A stretch of 64,000 bases of DNA, taken from NCBI RefSeq assembly GCF_016598475.1, contig NZ_JAEMUX010000020.1:1-64000 (forward strand), given 5' to 3'. Both the position numbers and the translations under genes were made by a program. This document shows, piece after piece, positions 53,998 to 62,825 of this stretch (position 1 is its first letter; the number at the start of each line of letters is the position of its first letter). Below the pieces are notes generated by a model that was given only the letters and a program-made list of their open reading frames with translations, ran no database searches and was not told the DNA's origin. Origin of the DNA: Streptomyces adelaidensis (GTDB taxonomy: Bacteria > Actinomycetota > Actinomycetes > Streptomycetales > Streptomycetaceae).

Positions 53998-56127
53998 TTA
54001 CCCCCGCAGATCCACCAGCAACGGCGGCGCGTGCTCGCCCCGCACGTTCGTCAGCGACAGCACCGCGTGGCCCGGCGGCACGCCGTGGGCCAGTTCGGAC
54101 GCGGACCAGCGTTCCCGCTCGACCTGCCGCACGGTCACGGCGCGGGCGGTCGGCGCATGGCCGGTGATCACCCGGCGCAGGGCGTGCCAGGCCTTCCCGG
54201 CCGGGGAGTCGGCGATGATCTGCCGGTCGGTGACGTCCCGCGCCTCGATCCACTCCTTGCCCCACACCTCGGCGAAGTCCTGCCCGTCCCAGGGCGTGAG
54301 CCCGGAGAGCGCCATCCGGCAGCCGGTCGCGCCGAGCAGCGGCCCGCGCAGGGGCCGGGGCACGTCGTCGAGGGTTCTGAGCGTGAGGACCGTCCCGGCG
54401 TTGGCGGACCGCAGCCGCTGGATGCCGCGTACGGCTTCGGGGGTGACGATCCCGGTGGCGTCGTCCAGCACCAGGCAGGCGAAGAGCGACCGGTCCTCCC
54501 GTACCGCCACGCTCGCGGTGAACTGGGCGAGCACCAGCCGCGCCAGGATGCGCGAGGCGTCGGCGTGGCCGCGTTCGGGGAGGTCGATGCGGACGCGTAC
54601 GGGGTGGTCGAGGGCGCGGAGGGAGAAGGGCCGGGACTGCCCGGAGGTGTCGAAGAACCCGGCGAAGGCGGGGCGGTCGAGGAGAGCGACCCGGTCGGCC
54701 AGCACGCTCCCGACGTCCCCGGGGTGCCCGAGCTGGCGCTCGCGCGCGTCCAGTTCCCGCAGCAGCGACTCCTGCCCGGCGTCCTGGAGGCCCTTGCGCA
54801 GCTCGCCCAGCGGGCCGGGCGCGCCGTCCAGCAGTCCACGCAGCTGCGGCACCGACGGGAAACGCCCGTGCACGGCCCGGAACGGCCCGAGCAGCTGGGC
54901 GAGCACGGTGGTGGAGCGCCGGCTGTCGCCGCCGGGATGCGGGTCGGCGAGGTCCCCGACGAGCGCCTCCGCCAGGACGGCCGCGGCCTCGTCGGGGTCG
55001 GTGGTGCCGCCGTAGAGGTCGAGGTCGTAGACGGACTCCGGGTTGCCGATGCGTACGACGACGTCGTAGGCGTCGGCCGGTCCGAGCCCGGCGCCCGCCG
55101 CGCCCACGACCACCACGGCGGCCCGCCCGGCCAGCGCGTGCAGGCACAGCGACTCGGCGATGGGCCACACGACGCCCCCGGTCTTCCCGGACCCGGCGGG
55201 CCCGACGGCCAGCAGGGAGGTGCCGAGCAGTTCTGGGCCCAGGCCGAGGCCGGTGCCCCGGTAGGCGTACGGGTTGCGCGGGTCGTCGACCGTGCCGCCG
55301 AGCCGGACCTGCCCGGTGACCATGTCGTGGCGGGCGAGCCGGGCCGGCAGGTCCCGGTCCCCGGAGGGGTGCAGACAGGCGGCCGAGCCGTCCTTCAGTA
55401 CGGCCCCGGTGAATGTCGCCAGACTGTGGTGGCCACTGCGCACGCCCTGCCACGCCCGCAGGATGCGCGCGTGGTCGACGTCCCGCATCAGCCCGGCCCG
55501 TCCTTCGGCGACGAGCCGGTCGGCGGCTTCGGCGGCCCCGGCCTCCCGCAGCTCGGGCCATTCGGCGGGGTCCTCCTGGGGCGGCGGTACGACCTGCCGC
55601 TCCTCCGGCTGCCGGAAGCGCGGGGCGCCGTACCGGCGCCAGACCTCGCCCCAGCGGCCGAGCCGTCCCACACCGACCATGATGGCCACGGCGACGACCG
55701 TGTACCAGACATAGGTGAAGACCACGGCGCTGTACGAGTGGGCCGGCGCCCAGGAGTCGGGGATCATCGCGTAGAGCGGCACCAGCCACCAGCCACCGAG
55801 GTAGCCGTTCCAGAGCAGGGACCAGATCAGCCAGCCGACGAGGAAGGCGATCAGGGCGCCGCCGAGCAGCTGCCGGCCCGGAACGATCTCGGGCTCCTCC
55901 TCGGGCCGTGGCCGGTGCCCGAACCGCCACACGCCGGGCGCCGCGTCGGGTCGCGGCGCCCGCAGCCAGGCCAGGAAGGCGTTCCCGTCCGGCCTGGGAG
56001 GCACTCCCGGTGCCCCCGCGGGCATGGGAGGCATGGGAGGTGCCGCGGGTGTCTCCGGCGACCCCGCCGGACGCGGCACAGGATTCGCATGTGTGCCCCG
56101 CGCGTCCCGCGTTCCGTCGCTGTTCAT
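53998..56127 (-). CDS. VirD4/TraG-like membrane ATPase
   Basis: The 709-residue protein has a Pro-rich cytoplasmic N-terminus, two transmembrane segments (LLGGALIAFLVGWLIWSLLW and VVFTYVWYTVVAVAIMVGV), then a P-loop ATPase domain with Walker A AVGPAGSGKTGG near residue 310 and Walker B-like FACLVLDDATGIV near 530. This is the layout of type IV coupling proteins and of a conserved Streptomyces chromosomal ATPase. No relaxase, mating-pore or integrase gene is near, so a conjugation role cannot be claimed. ATG 56127 has AGGGGG upstream and is preferred over ATG 56163. It diverges from gabT across a 300-bp gap with no gene. Confidence 0.78.
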   Translation of the reverse strand: MNSDGTRDARGTHANPVPRPAGSPETPAAPPMPPMPAGAPGVPPRPDGNAFLAWLRAPRPDAAPGVWRFGHRPRPEEEPEIVPGRQLLGGALIAFLVGWLIWSLLWNGYLGGWWLVPLYAMIPDSWAPAHSYSAVVFTYVWYTVVAVAIMVGVGRLGRWGEVWRRYGAPRFRQPEERQVVPPPQEDPAEWPELREAGAAEAADRLVAEGRAGLMRDVDHARILRAWQGVRSGHHSLATFTGAVLKDGSAACLHPSGDRDLPARLARHDMVTGQVRLGGTVDDPRNPYAYRGTGLGLGPELLGTSLLAVGPAGSGKTGGVVWPIAESLCLHALAGRAAVVVVGAAGAGLGPADAYDVVVRIGNPESVYDLDLYGGTTDPDEAAAVLAEALVGDLADPHPGGDSRRSTTVLAQLLGPFRAVHGRFPSVPQLRGLLDGAPGPLGELRKGLQDAGQESLLRELDARERQLGHPGDVGSVLADRVALLDRPAFAGFFDTSGQSRPFSLRALDHPVRVRIDLPERGHADASRILARLVLAQFTASVAVREDRSLFACLVLDDATGIVTPEAVRGIQRLRSANAGTVLTLRTLDDVPRPLRGPLLGATGCRMALSGLTPWDGQDFAEVWGKEWIEARDVTDRQIIADSPAGKAWHALRRVITGHAPTARAVTVRQVERERWSASELAHGVPPGHAVLSLTNVRGEHAPPLLVDLRG

Positions 56128-56427
56128 CGCGCTTGCCCCCTGACCAGCCGTTCCGTCCACCATCAGCGAGCCAATCTAACGCCCCCGCAAGGGGAGTTCA
56201 CCGCTTACACGGCCGGGTGGGCCGGGAAGCGGCCGGTCCGTGACCCACGCGCCCCCGATTCACCTCCGGCAACGTGCCATGTCCACCACGGACAAGCGGA
56301 GCCGCCGACAACGCCCACATGGAGCATGCCCACGGCTCCTCCCCGGTCCTAGCCTGCGAGAAAGATAGAGACGAGCGCCCGCAAAACCCATCGGCAATTC
56401 CCGTCCGTAAGACCCCAGGAGCCCCAC

Positions 56428-57762
56428 ATGAGCGCACTTCCTCAGGAGCGCCGCGTAGTCACCGCCATCCCCGGACCGAAGTCGCAGGAGTTGCAGGCCC
56501 GTCGTATCGCCGCGGTGGCGGCGGGGGTGGGGTCCGTGCTGCCGGTGTTCACCGCGCGCGCGGGCGGCGGCATCATCGAGGACGTCGACGGCAACCGGCT
56601 CATCGACTTCGGCTCGGGGATCGCCGTGACGAGCGTCGGCGCGAGCGCCGAGGCCGTCGTCCGCCGGGCCTCCGCCCAGCTCCAGGACTTCACGCACACC
56701 TGTTTCATGGTCACGCCGTACGAGGGCTATGTGGCGGTCGCCGAGGCCCTCGCCGAGCTGACCCCGGGTGACCACGCCAAGAAGTCCGCGCTGTTCAACA
56801 GCGGCGCCGAGGCCGTCGAGAACGCCGTGAAGATCGCCCGCTCGTACACCAGGCGGCAGGCCGTCGTCGTGTTCGACCACGGCTACCACGGCCGCACCAA
56901 CCTCACGATGGCGCTGACCGCGAAGAACATGCCGTACAAGCACGGCTTCGGCCCGTTCGCGCCGGAGGTGTACCGCGTGCCGGTGGCGTACGGCTACCGC
57001 TGGCCGACCGGCCCTGAGAACGCGGGCCCGGAGGCCGCCGCGCAGGCGATCGACCAGATCACCAAGCAGGTCGGTCCGGAGAACGTGGCCGCGATCATCA
57101 TCGAGCCGCTGCTCGGCGAGGGCGGCTTCATCGAGCCGGCCAAGGGCTTCCTGCCCGCGATCAGCGAGTTCGCCACCGCCAACGGCATCGTCTTCGTCGC
57201 CGACGAGATCCAGTCGGGCTTCTGCCGCACCGGCCAGTGGTTCGCGTGCGAGGACGAGGGCATCGTCCCCGATCTGATCACGACGGCGAAGGGCATCGCG
57301 GGCGGGCTGCCGCTCGCCGCCGTCACCGGGCGCGCCGAGATCATGGACGCGGCCCACTCCGGTGGCCTGGGCGGCACCTACGGCGGCAACCCCGTCGCCT
57401 GCGCGGGCGCCCTCGGCTCGATCGAGACGATGAAGGAGCTGGACCTCAACGCGAAGGCCAAGAGCATCGAGGCGGTCATGAAGGCCCGTCTCACCGCCAT
57501 GGCCGAGAAGTTCGACATCATCGGCGACGTCCGCGGTCGCGGCGCCATGATCGCCATCGAGCTGGTCAAGGACCGTACGACGAAGGAGCCGAACCCGGAG
57601 GCGACCGCCGCGCTGGCGAAGGCCTGCCACCAGGAGGGCCTGCTGGTCCTGACCTGTGGCACCTACGGCAATGTGCTGCGCTTCCTGCCGCCGCTCGTCA
57701 TCGGCGACGACCTCCTGACCGAGGGCCTCGACATCATCGAGCAGGCGTTCACCCACGTGTGA
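56428..57762 (+). CDS. gabT: 4-aminobutyrate transaminase
   Basis: GabT transfers the amino group of GABA to 2-oxoglutarate, giving succinate semialdehyde, with PLP. The 444-residue class III aminotransferase has LFNSGAEAVENAVKIAR, the HGYHGRT motif, VADEIQSGFCRTG (PLP-N1-contact Asp259) and LITTAKGIAGGLPLAA (Schiff-base Lys288). The ATG at 56428 follows CAGGAG at good spacing. With aldehyde dehydrogenase, PucR, amine oxidase and Pot genes nearby it completes a route from putrescine to succinate. The promoter lies in the divergent gap toward the ATPase gene. Confidence 0.93.
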   Translation: MSALPQERRVVTAIPGPKSQELQARRIAAVAAGVGSVLPVFTARAGGGIIEDVDGNRLIDFGSGIAVTSVGASAEAVVRRASAQLQDFTHTCFMVTPYEGYVAVAEALAELTPGDHAKKSALFNSGAEAVENAVKIARSYTRRQAVVVFDHGYHGRTNLTMALTAKNMPYKHGFGPFAPEVYRVPVAYGYRWPTGPENAGPEAAAQAIDQITKQVGPENVAAIIIEPLLGEGGFIEPAKGFLPAISEFATANGIVFVADEIQSGFCRTGQWFACEDEGIVPDLITTAKGIAGGLPLAAVTGRAEIMDAAHSGGLGGTYGGNPVACAGALGSIETMKELDLNAKAKSIEAVMKARLTAMAEKFDIIGDVRGRGAMIAIELVKDRTTKEPNPEATAALAKACHQEGLLVLTCGTYGNVLRFLPPLVIGDDLLTEGLDIIEQAFTHV

Positions 57763-57874
57763 ACGGTCGCGGTCCCCAGTCGTGAAGCCTGTTCACGCGC
57801 AACCGACCCGCGTCCCCGTCCCCTGCACGCATACGGAACCTCCCATCCGCCCCCGACGTCCCACGCTTCCCGGA

Positions 57875-57900
57875 AGCGGAATCCGACCCCGGATTCCGCT
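57875..57900 (+). terminator. Stem-loop terminator after gabT
   Basis: AGCGGAATCC and GGATTCCGCT form a perfect 10-bp stem with a GACCCC loop, 113 bp after the gabT stop. The rest of the 243-bp gap 57763-58005 shows no gene. Confidence 0.65.
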
Positions 57901-58005
57901 CCCTGTGGAACTGCGTGAGAGGGCGTGAAGAAGGTGTGCAAGGTGCATGGCGGGTCGCGATTCCGGCTGTCGTCACCGCACTCCCTGCCGTAGGTTCTGT
58001 TGCAG

Positions 58006-58848
58006 ATGAGAGATACACCTCGCCCACAGGGGACTGTGGGTGGCACAGGGTCGGGGCCTCCCCAGCTTCACCCTGGTCGTGCCCTCGCGCACACACCCGG
58101 AGCTTCCGGCTCCGGATCTCCTCACCGATCGGATGGCCGCCCGCCCCAAACCCCCCGGGGCGTGCGGCACACCGATCCGGCCGGCCGTCCTCGAACCACC
58201 CCCCCTGTTCGAGGACGGCCGACCATCCTCTCCGGCCCTCGCGCCGCACTCGTTCTCCTTCTCGGCCTCCCGGCCCTCCTCTTCGCGCTGATCACCTGGC
58301 AGGTCGTCGCACACGGCCCACTCGCCCGCGCGGACGAACACCTGAGCGACTCCCTCGTCCACCGCGGCGCTCCCACCCAGTTCCTCGCCGACCTCGGCGG
58401 CGTCATGGTCGCCGTCCCGGTCCTCGCCCTCGTGCTGCTGTACGCCGCTCGGCGTACGCGTGCCACCGGTAGGGACCACTGGTGGCGGCCGGCCGCCACC
58501 GCGGTCCTCCTGCTGGCCGCCGTACCGCTCTGGGTCGTCCCGCTGAAGGAGCTCATCGCCCGCTCCGGGCCGCCGGTCATGGGCCCGGGCACGGGTTTCT
58601 ACCCCTCCGGCCACACGGCGACCGCCTCGATCGCGTACGGCGGTGCCGTTCTGCTTCTGCTGCCCTGGCTGCGTGGCGCCCTCGCGCGCCGCACCGTCGT
58701 CGTCCTCGCGGTCGTGGTGAACATCGGCGTCGGCTTCGGCCTGGTGCGCCAGGGCTACCACTGGCCGCTCGACGTGGTGGCGAGCTGGTGCGTCTGCGCG
58801 ATACCGCTCTCGCTGTGGTGGTTCCTCGCGCGCCGTCGCTCCGGATGA
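58006..58848 (+). CDS. PAP2-family phosphatase
   Basis: The product (280 residues from ATG 58006) has a ~75-residue Pro/Gly/Arg-rich N-terminus, then five or six helices with the PAP2 motifs: VVPLKELIARSGPP (K-x6-R-P-like), YPSGHTATAS, and RQGYHWPLDVV (R-x5-H-x3-D). These enzymes dephosphorylate lipids such as phosphatidate or undecaprenyl pyrophosphate at the outer membrane face. The N-terminal extension is poorly supported, and GTG 58036 with AGGGGA upstream is a reasonable alternative start. The 3' end contains a 19-bp direct repeat that continues past the stop. Confidence 0.83.
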   Translation: MRDTPRPQGTVGGTGSGPPQLHPGRALAHTPGASGSGSPHRSDGRPPQTPRGVRHTDPAGRPRTTPPVRGRPTILSGPRAALVLLLGLPALLFALITWQVVAHGPLARADEHLSDSLVHRGAPTQFLADLGGVMVAVPVLALVLLYAARRTRATGRDHWWRPAATAVLLLAAVPLWVVPLKELIARSGPPVMGPGTGFYPSGHTATASIAYGGAVLLLLPWLRGALARRTVVVLAVVVNIGVGFGLVRQGYHWPLDVVASWCVCAIPLSLWWFLARRRSG

Positions 58849-58887
58849 CGGCCACGTCACCACCTCCTTCCGGATGACGGCCACGTC
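58840..58887 (+). repeat. 19-bp direct repeat at PAP2 gene 3' end
   Basis: TCCGGATGACGGCCACGTC occurs at 58840-58858 (spanning the stop codon) and again at 58869-58887, a 29-bp period, so the gene end has been partly duplicated. Confidence 0.75.
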
Positions 58888-58906
58888 GGCCGCACGGGCG
58901 GCCGAC
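58885..58906. terminator. Stem-loop between PAP2 and hypothetical gene
   Basis: GTCGGCCGC pairs with GCGGCCGAC around an ACGG loop, between convergent genes. Confidence 0.6.
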
Positions 58907-58961
58907 GAGAGCGCGGTACGGCCGGGGGACGGCCGCCGTCAGGAGTTGTGACCTGCTGGCC

Positions 58962-59414
58962 CTAGCGCTCCTCGTCCCTCGCCAGGCTCGCCGCCGCCTC
59001 GTGCATCGCCATTTCGAGCAGTGCCGGGTCGGTGAGGGTGCCGCTGCCGTCCGGGGGGATCAGCCAGCGGACGCCGCCGGTCTGGCGGCCGGGGTACGGC
59101 ACCACGATCCAGGTGCCGCGGCCCGCGCTGCGCACCCCCGTGCCGAGCCACTGGGACGCCGTGCCCGGTGGCACGAAGAAACCCATGCGGTCGTCGCCGA
59201 AGTCGACGAGCACGGGTCCGGGTTGGTCGATGATGCGGGTCAGGACATCGAGCGTGGGGTAGCCGAGTCCGCTCGGCAGGATCAGCACGTCCCAGGCCCT
59301 GCCCGCCGGAAGCAGGGCGACCCCCAAGGGGTTGCGTTCCCACTCCCAGCGGCAGGCCTCGGGATCCGGTGATACGGATGCCAGCCACTCGACCGCCGTC
59401 TTGGCCCCAGTCAT
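58962..59414 (-). CDS. Hypothetical protein
   Basis: I do not recognise a family for this 150-residue protein. It starts MTGAKTAVEWLASVSPDPEACRWEWERNP, contains VLILPSGLGYPTLDVLTRIIDQPGPVLVDFGDDRMGFFVPPGTASQWL, and ends with an acidic helix MAMHEAAASLARDEER. No signal peptide, membrane segment or cysteine pair is present. The ordered strands and GFFVPPGTA loop look like a small alpha/beta domain. The ATG at 59414 has GGAAGG upstream, and third-position GC is high, so it is a genuine gene. It lies 210 bp from the amine oxidase gene, with direct repeats in its upstream region. Confidence 0.75.
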   Translation of the reverse strand: MTGAKTAVEWLASVSPDPEACRWEWERNPLGVALLPAGRAWDVLILPSGLGYPTLDVLTRIIDQPGPVLVDFGDDRMGFFVPPGTASQWLGTGVRSAGRGTWIVVPYPGRQTGGVRWLIPPDGSGTLTDPALLEMAMHEAAASLARDEER

Positions 59415-59548
59415 GACAGGGACCTTCCTCTCTGTAGAGCTCCTTCGGACGCGGTTTCGCGTCAGGAGCACAGACAGAGATTCCGGCCCGGCATTACGCG
59501 GGTTCCGACCACTTTCTGGAAGTGAATGCGCTATCGGTGATCGAGCTG

Positions 59549-59582
59549 GGCGTACGCCTGTCCGTGATCGGCGCACGCCTGT
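59549..59582. promoter_or_regulatory. Direct repeats upstream of hypothetical gene
   Basis: GGCGTACGCCTGT (59549-59561) and GGCGCACGCCTGT (59570-59582) repeat at 21-bp spacing, each preceded by GTGATCG. They could bind a dimeric regulator on one face of the helix. The gap 59415-59624 has no gene. Confidence 0.4.
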
Positions 59583-59624
59583 TGATCACGAGTGCACCCG
59601 CACGCCCCAATGTCTGGCCGGGCG

Positions 59625-61052
59625 TCAACTGTCGAAGCCCAGCCCCAGCCGGTCCATGGTCTTCAGCCACAGGTTGCGGCGGCCGGCGTGGGAGTCCGCG
59701 CGGGCCAGGGACCACTTGGTGAGGGCGATGCCGGTCCACGCGAACGGCTCCGGCGGGAACGGCAGCGGCTTCTTGCGGACCATCTCCAGCTCGGTGCGCT
59801 CCGTGCGCTCCCCCGCGAGCAGGTCGAGCATGACGTCCGCGCCGAACCGGGTCGCGCCCACACCCAGCCCCGTATAGCCGGCCGCGTACGCGACTTTGCC
59901 CTGGTGGGCCGTGCCGAAGAACGCGGAGAAGCGGGAGCAGGTGTCGATGGCGCCGCCCCAGGCGTGGCTGAAGCGGACGCCCTCAAGCTGCGGGAAGCAG
60001 GTGAAGAAGTGCCCGGCGAGCTTGGCGTAGGTCTCCGGCCGGTCGTCGTACTCGGCGCGCACCCGGCCACCGTACTGGTACACCGCGTCGTAGCCGCCCC
60101 AGAGGATCCGGTTGTCGGCGCTGAGCCGGAAGTAGTGGAACTGGTTCGCCGAGTCCCCGAGACCCTGGCGGTTCTTCCAGCCGATCGACGCCAGTTGACC
60201 GGCGGACAGCGGCTCGGTCATCAGCGCGTAGTCGTAGACGGGGACGGTGTACGGGCGGACGCGTCTGACCAGGCTGGGGAAGATGTTCGTGCCTAGCGCG
60301 ACCCGGCGGCTACGGACGTGGCCGTACGGGGTGCGGACGGCCATGCCGGCGCCGTACGCCTTCAGTGTCAGCGCGGGGGTGTGCTCGTAGACGCGGACGC
60401 CGAGGTTCCGGCAGGCCCGCTTGAGGCCCCAGGCGAGTCTGGCGGGGTGCAGCATGGCGACGCCCCGGCGGTCGTGGAGGCCCGCCTCGAAGGTCGGCGA
60501 GGCGACCTGGTCGCGGACGGCGTCGGCGTCGAGGAACTCGATCCCGTCGGCGAGGCCCTTGCGTTCGATCTCGTCGTACCAGTCGCGCAACTCCCATGCC
60601 TGGTACGTCTCGGTGGCGACGTCGATCTCGCCGGTGCGTTCGAAGTCGCAGTCGAGGCCGTGCCGGGCGAGGGCCGCCTCGATCTCGTCGAGGTTGCGGG
60701 CGCCCAGCTCCTGGAGCTTGTGGATCTCGTCGGGCCAGCGGGCGAGGCCGTTGGCCAGGCCGTGGGTGATCGAGGCGGCGCAGAAGCCGCCGTTGCGGCC
60801 GGAGGCGGCCCAGCCCACCTCGCGGCCCTCCAGCAGGACGACGTCCCGCCCCGGGTCGCGCTCCTTGGCGATCAGCGCGGTCCACAGTCCGCTGTAGCCG
60901 CCGCCGACGACCAGCAGATCGCAGGTCTCGGCGCCGGTGAGCGCGGGCTCGGGATGAGGCTTTCCGGGGTCGTCGAGCCAGTACGGGACCGGCTGTGCGT
61001 CGGAGAGGGATTTCGTCCAGTTGGTGCCACGGCTCATGGCGCTCGGGGCCAT
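59625..61052 (-). CDS. FAD-dependent amine oxidoreductase (PuuB-like gamma-glutamylputrescine oxidase)
   Basis: The 475-residue flavoprotein has the dinucleotide-binding motif CDLLVVGGGYSGLWTALIAKERDPGRDVVLLEGREVGW, the DAO-family signature AASGRNGGFCAASI, and the C-terminal FAD contact VAYAAGYTGLGVGATRFG. The nearest characterised relatives by pattern are PuuB and related N-methyl/gamma-glutamyl amine oxidases. It is the gene after potC in a Pot-type operon, and GABA transaminase is nearby, so a polyamine substrate is likely though not proven. The ATG at 61052 follows GGGAG. It ends in a short positively charged tail (WLKTMDRLGLGFDS). Confidence 0.85.
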   Translation of the reverse strand: MAPSAMSRGTNWTKSLSDAQPVPYWLDDPGKPHPEPALTGAETCDLLVVGGGYSGLWTALIAKERDPGRDVVLLEGREVGWAASGRNGGFCAASITHGLANGLARWPDEIHKLQELGARNLDEIEAALARHGLDCDFERTGEIDVATETYQAWELRDWYDEIERKGLADGIEFLDADAVRDQVASPTFEAGLHDRRGVAMLHPARLAWGLKRACRNLGVRVYEHTPALTLKAYGAGMAVRTPYGHVRSRRVALGTNIFPSLVRRVRPYTVPVYDYALMTEPLSAGQLASIGWKNRQGLGDSANQFHYFRLSADNRILWGGYDAVYQYGGRVRAEYDDRPETYAKLAGHFFTCFPQLEGVRFSHAWGGAIDTCSRFSAFFGTAHQGKVAYAAGYTGLGVGATRFGADVMLDLLAGERTERTELEMVRKKPLPFPPEPFAWTGIALTKWSLARADSHAGRRNLWLKTMDRLGLGFDS

Positions 61053-61082
61053 GATTTCAACTCCCTACAAGCCGGCAGGGGC

Positions 61083-61883
61083 TTATGCCTTCTGCTTCTT
61101 CCGGCGGTTGGTGACGACCATTCCGGCCACCACGAACAGTACGGCGACGAGGAACATGGCCGTACCGATGACATTGATCTGGACGGGTGTGCCGCGTTGT
61201 GCCGAGCCCCAGACGAACATGGGGAAGGTGACGGCCGAACCCGCGTTGAAATTGGTGATGATGAAATCGTCGAAGGAGAGCGCGAAGGCGAGCAGCGCGC
61301 CCGCCGCGATGCCCGGCGCGGCGATGGGCAGGGTGACCCGCACGAAGGTCTGGACGGGACCGGCGTACAGGTCCCGCGCGGCCTCCTCCAGCCTCGGGTC
61401 CATCGACATCACGCGCGCCTTGACGGCGACCACGACGAAGCTGAGGCAGAACATGATGTGGGCGATCAGGATCGTCCAGAATCCCAACTGTGCACCCAGA
61501 TTGAGGAACAGGGTGAGCAGGGAGGCCGCCATCACGACCTCGGGCATCGCCATGGGAAGGAAGATCAGCGAGTTGACGGCGCCCCGCGCGCGGAAGCGGT
61601 ACCGCACCAGCGCGAAGGCGATCATCGTGCCCAGGACGGTCGCGCCGAGCGTCGCCGAGGCGGCCAGTTGAAGGCTGAGCGAGAGCGAGCCGCACAGGTC
61701 GGCGACCCCGCAGGGGTCGGTCCAGGCGGCCGTGGAGAATTCCTGCCACTCGTAGTTGAAACGGCCCTTCGGCTGATTGAAGGAGAAGACCGTGACGACG
61801 ACATTCGGCAGAAGCAGGTAACCGAGTGTCAGAAGTCCCGAGATGACGACGAGACGGCGCTTGAACCAGTTGACGAGGGCCAT
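61083..61883 (-). CDS. potC: Spermidine/putrescine ABC transporter permease (PotC-type)
   Basis: The 266-residue membrane protein has six helices and an EAA loop (DPRLEEAARDLYAGPVQTFVRVTLPIAAPGI). The SLSFDDFIITNFNAGSAVTFPMFVWGSAQRGTPVQIN segment is characteristic of PotC/YdcV-type polyamine permeases. The ATG at 61883 abuts the TAA of the PotB-type gene. It pairs with that permease; the ATPase gene is upstream and the binding-protein gene probably lies beyond the right edge. Confidence 0.9.
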   Translation of the reverse strand: MALVNWFKRRLVVISGLLTLGYLLLPNVVVTVFSFNQPKGRFNYEWQEFSTAAWTDPCGVADLCGSLSLSLQLAASATLGATVLGTMIAFALVRYRFRARGAVNSLIFLPMAMPEVVMAASLLTLFLNLGAQLGFWTILIAHIMFCLSFVVVAVKARVMSMDPRLEEAARDLYAGPVQTFVRVTLPIAAPGIAAGALLAFALSFDDFIITNFNAGSAVTFPMFVWGSAQRGTPVQINVIGTAMFLVAVLFVVAGMVVTNRRKKQKA

Positions 61884-62825
61884 TTAAACGAGATCCTCCG
61901 TCCCGGACTTTCGGATGTAGACCGTCACCATGACGAGGATCGCGGCCATGAGGATGAACGAGAGGGCCGCCGCCGTCGGATAGTCGAGAATCCGCAGGAA
62001 CTGGCTCTGGATGACATTGCCGATCATCGCCGTGTTGGTGGAGCCGAGGAGTTCGGCGTTCACGTAGTCGCCGCTCGCCGGGATGAAGGTCAGCAGCGTC
62101 CCGGAGACGACACCGGGCATGGAGAGCGGGAAGGTGACCTTGCGGAACGTCGTGAACGGCTTCGCGTACAGGTCGCCGGCCGCTTCGTGCAGCCGCCCGT
62201 CGATGCGCTCCAGCGAGGTGTACAGCGGCAGGATCATGAACGGCAGGAAGTTGTACGTGAGGCCGCAGACCACCGCGAGCGGTGTGGCCAGCACACGGTC
62301 CCCCGCCGTGAGGCCGAGCCAGCTGGTGACGTCCAGGACGTGCAGCGAGTCGAGGGCGCCGACGACCGGGCCGCCGTCCGACAGGATCGTCTTCCAGGCG
62401 AGGGTGCGGATCAGGAAGCTGGTGAAGAACGGGGCGATCACCAGGATCAGGATCAGATTGCGCCAGCGCCCCGCGCGGAACGCGATCAGATACGCCAGCG
62501 GATAGCCGAGCAGCAGGCACAGGACCGTCGCCGAGCCCGCGTAGAGCACCGAGCGCAGGAACTGCGGGTAGTACTCGCTCAGCGCGTCCCAGTAGGTCGC
62601 GAAGTGCCAGGTGACCCGGTAGCCGTCCTCCAGGGAGCCCGTCTGCACGGACGTGGAGGCCTGGTAGACCATCGGCATCGCGAAGAACACCAGCAGCCAG
62701 ACGAGACCGGGCGCGAGCAGCAGATACGGCGTCCAGCGGCCCCTCTTGCGGGGCGGTTTCGCGGTCGGGACGGCTGGGGCGGGGGCGAGGGGCGGGGGCG
62801 CCTCGGCTTCGGCGAGCGTCGACAT
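61884..62825 (-). CDS. potB: Spermidine/putrescine ABC transporter permease (PotB-type)
   Basis: The 313-residue membrane protein has a Pro/Ala-rich N-tail, six helices and an EAA loop (RLHEAAGDLYAKPFTTFRKVTFPLSMPGV), with PASGDYVNAELLGSTNTAMIGNVIQSQF as in PotB/PotH. The ATG at 62825 shares its first base with the PotA-type gene stop (TGATG), so the transporter genes are translationally coupled. Substrate assignment to polyamines rests on family resemblance plus the amine oxidase and gabT neighbours. Confidence 0.9.
   Translation of the reverse strand: MSTLAEAEAPPPLAPAPAVPTAKPPRKRGRWTPYLLLAPGLVWLLVFFAMPMVYQASTSVQTGSLEDGYRVTWHFATYWDALSEYYPQFLRSVLYAGSATVLCLLLGYPLAYLIAFRAGRWRNLILILVIAPFFTSFLIRTLAWKTILSDGGPVVGALDSLHVLDVTSWLGLTAGDRVLATPLAVVCGLTYNFLPFMILPLYTSLERIDGRLHEAAGDLYAKPFTTFRKVTFPLSMPGVVSGTLLTFIPASGDYVNAELLGSTNTAMIGNVIQSQFLRILDYPTAAALSFILMAAILVMVTVYIRKSGTEDLV

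Noticed and set aside
53998..56127. Evidence of an integrated conjugative element (AICE)
   Set aside because: Only the VirD4-like ATPase is present; no integrase, replication initiator, att repeats or tRNA gene were found.
51907..56352. A 1481-codon open frame on the plus strand
   Set aside because: It is the mirror of the PucR and VirD4-like genes; very high GC removes stops from antisense frames. Composition is Gly/Arg/Val-rich without domains, and the minus-strand genes carry clear motifs.
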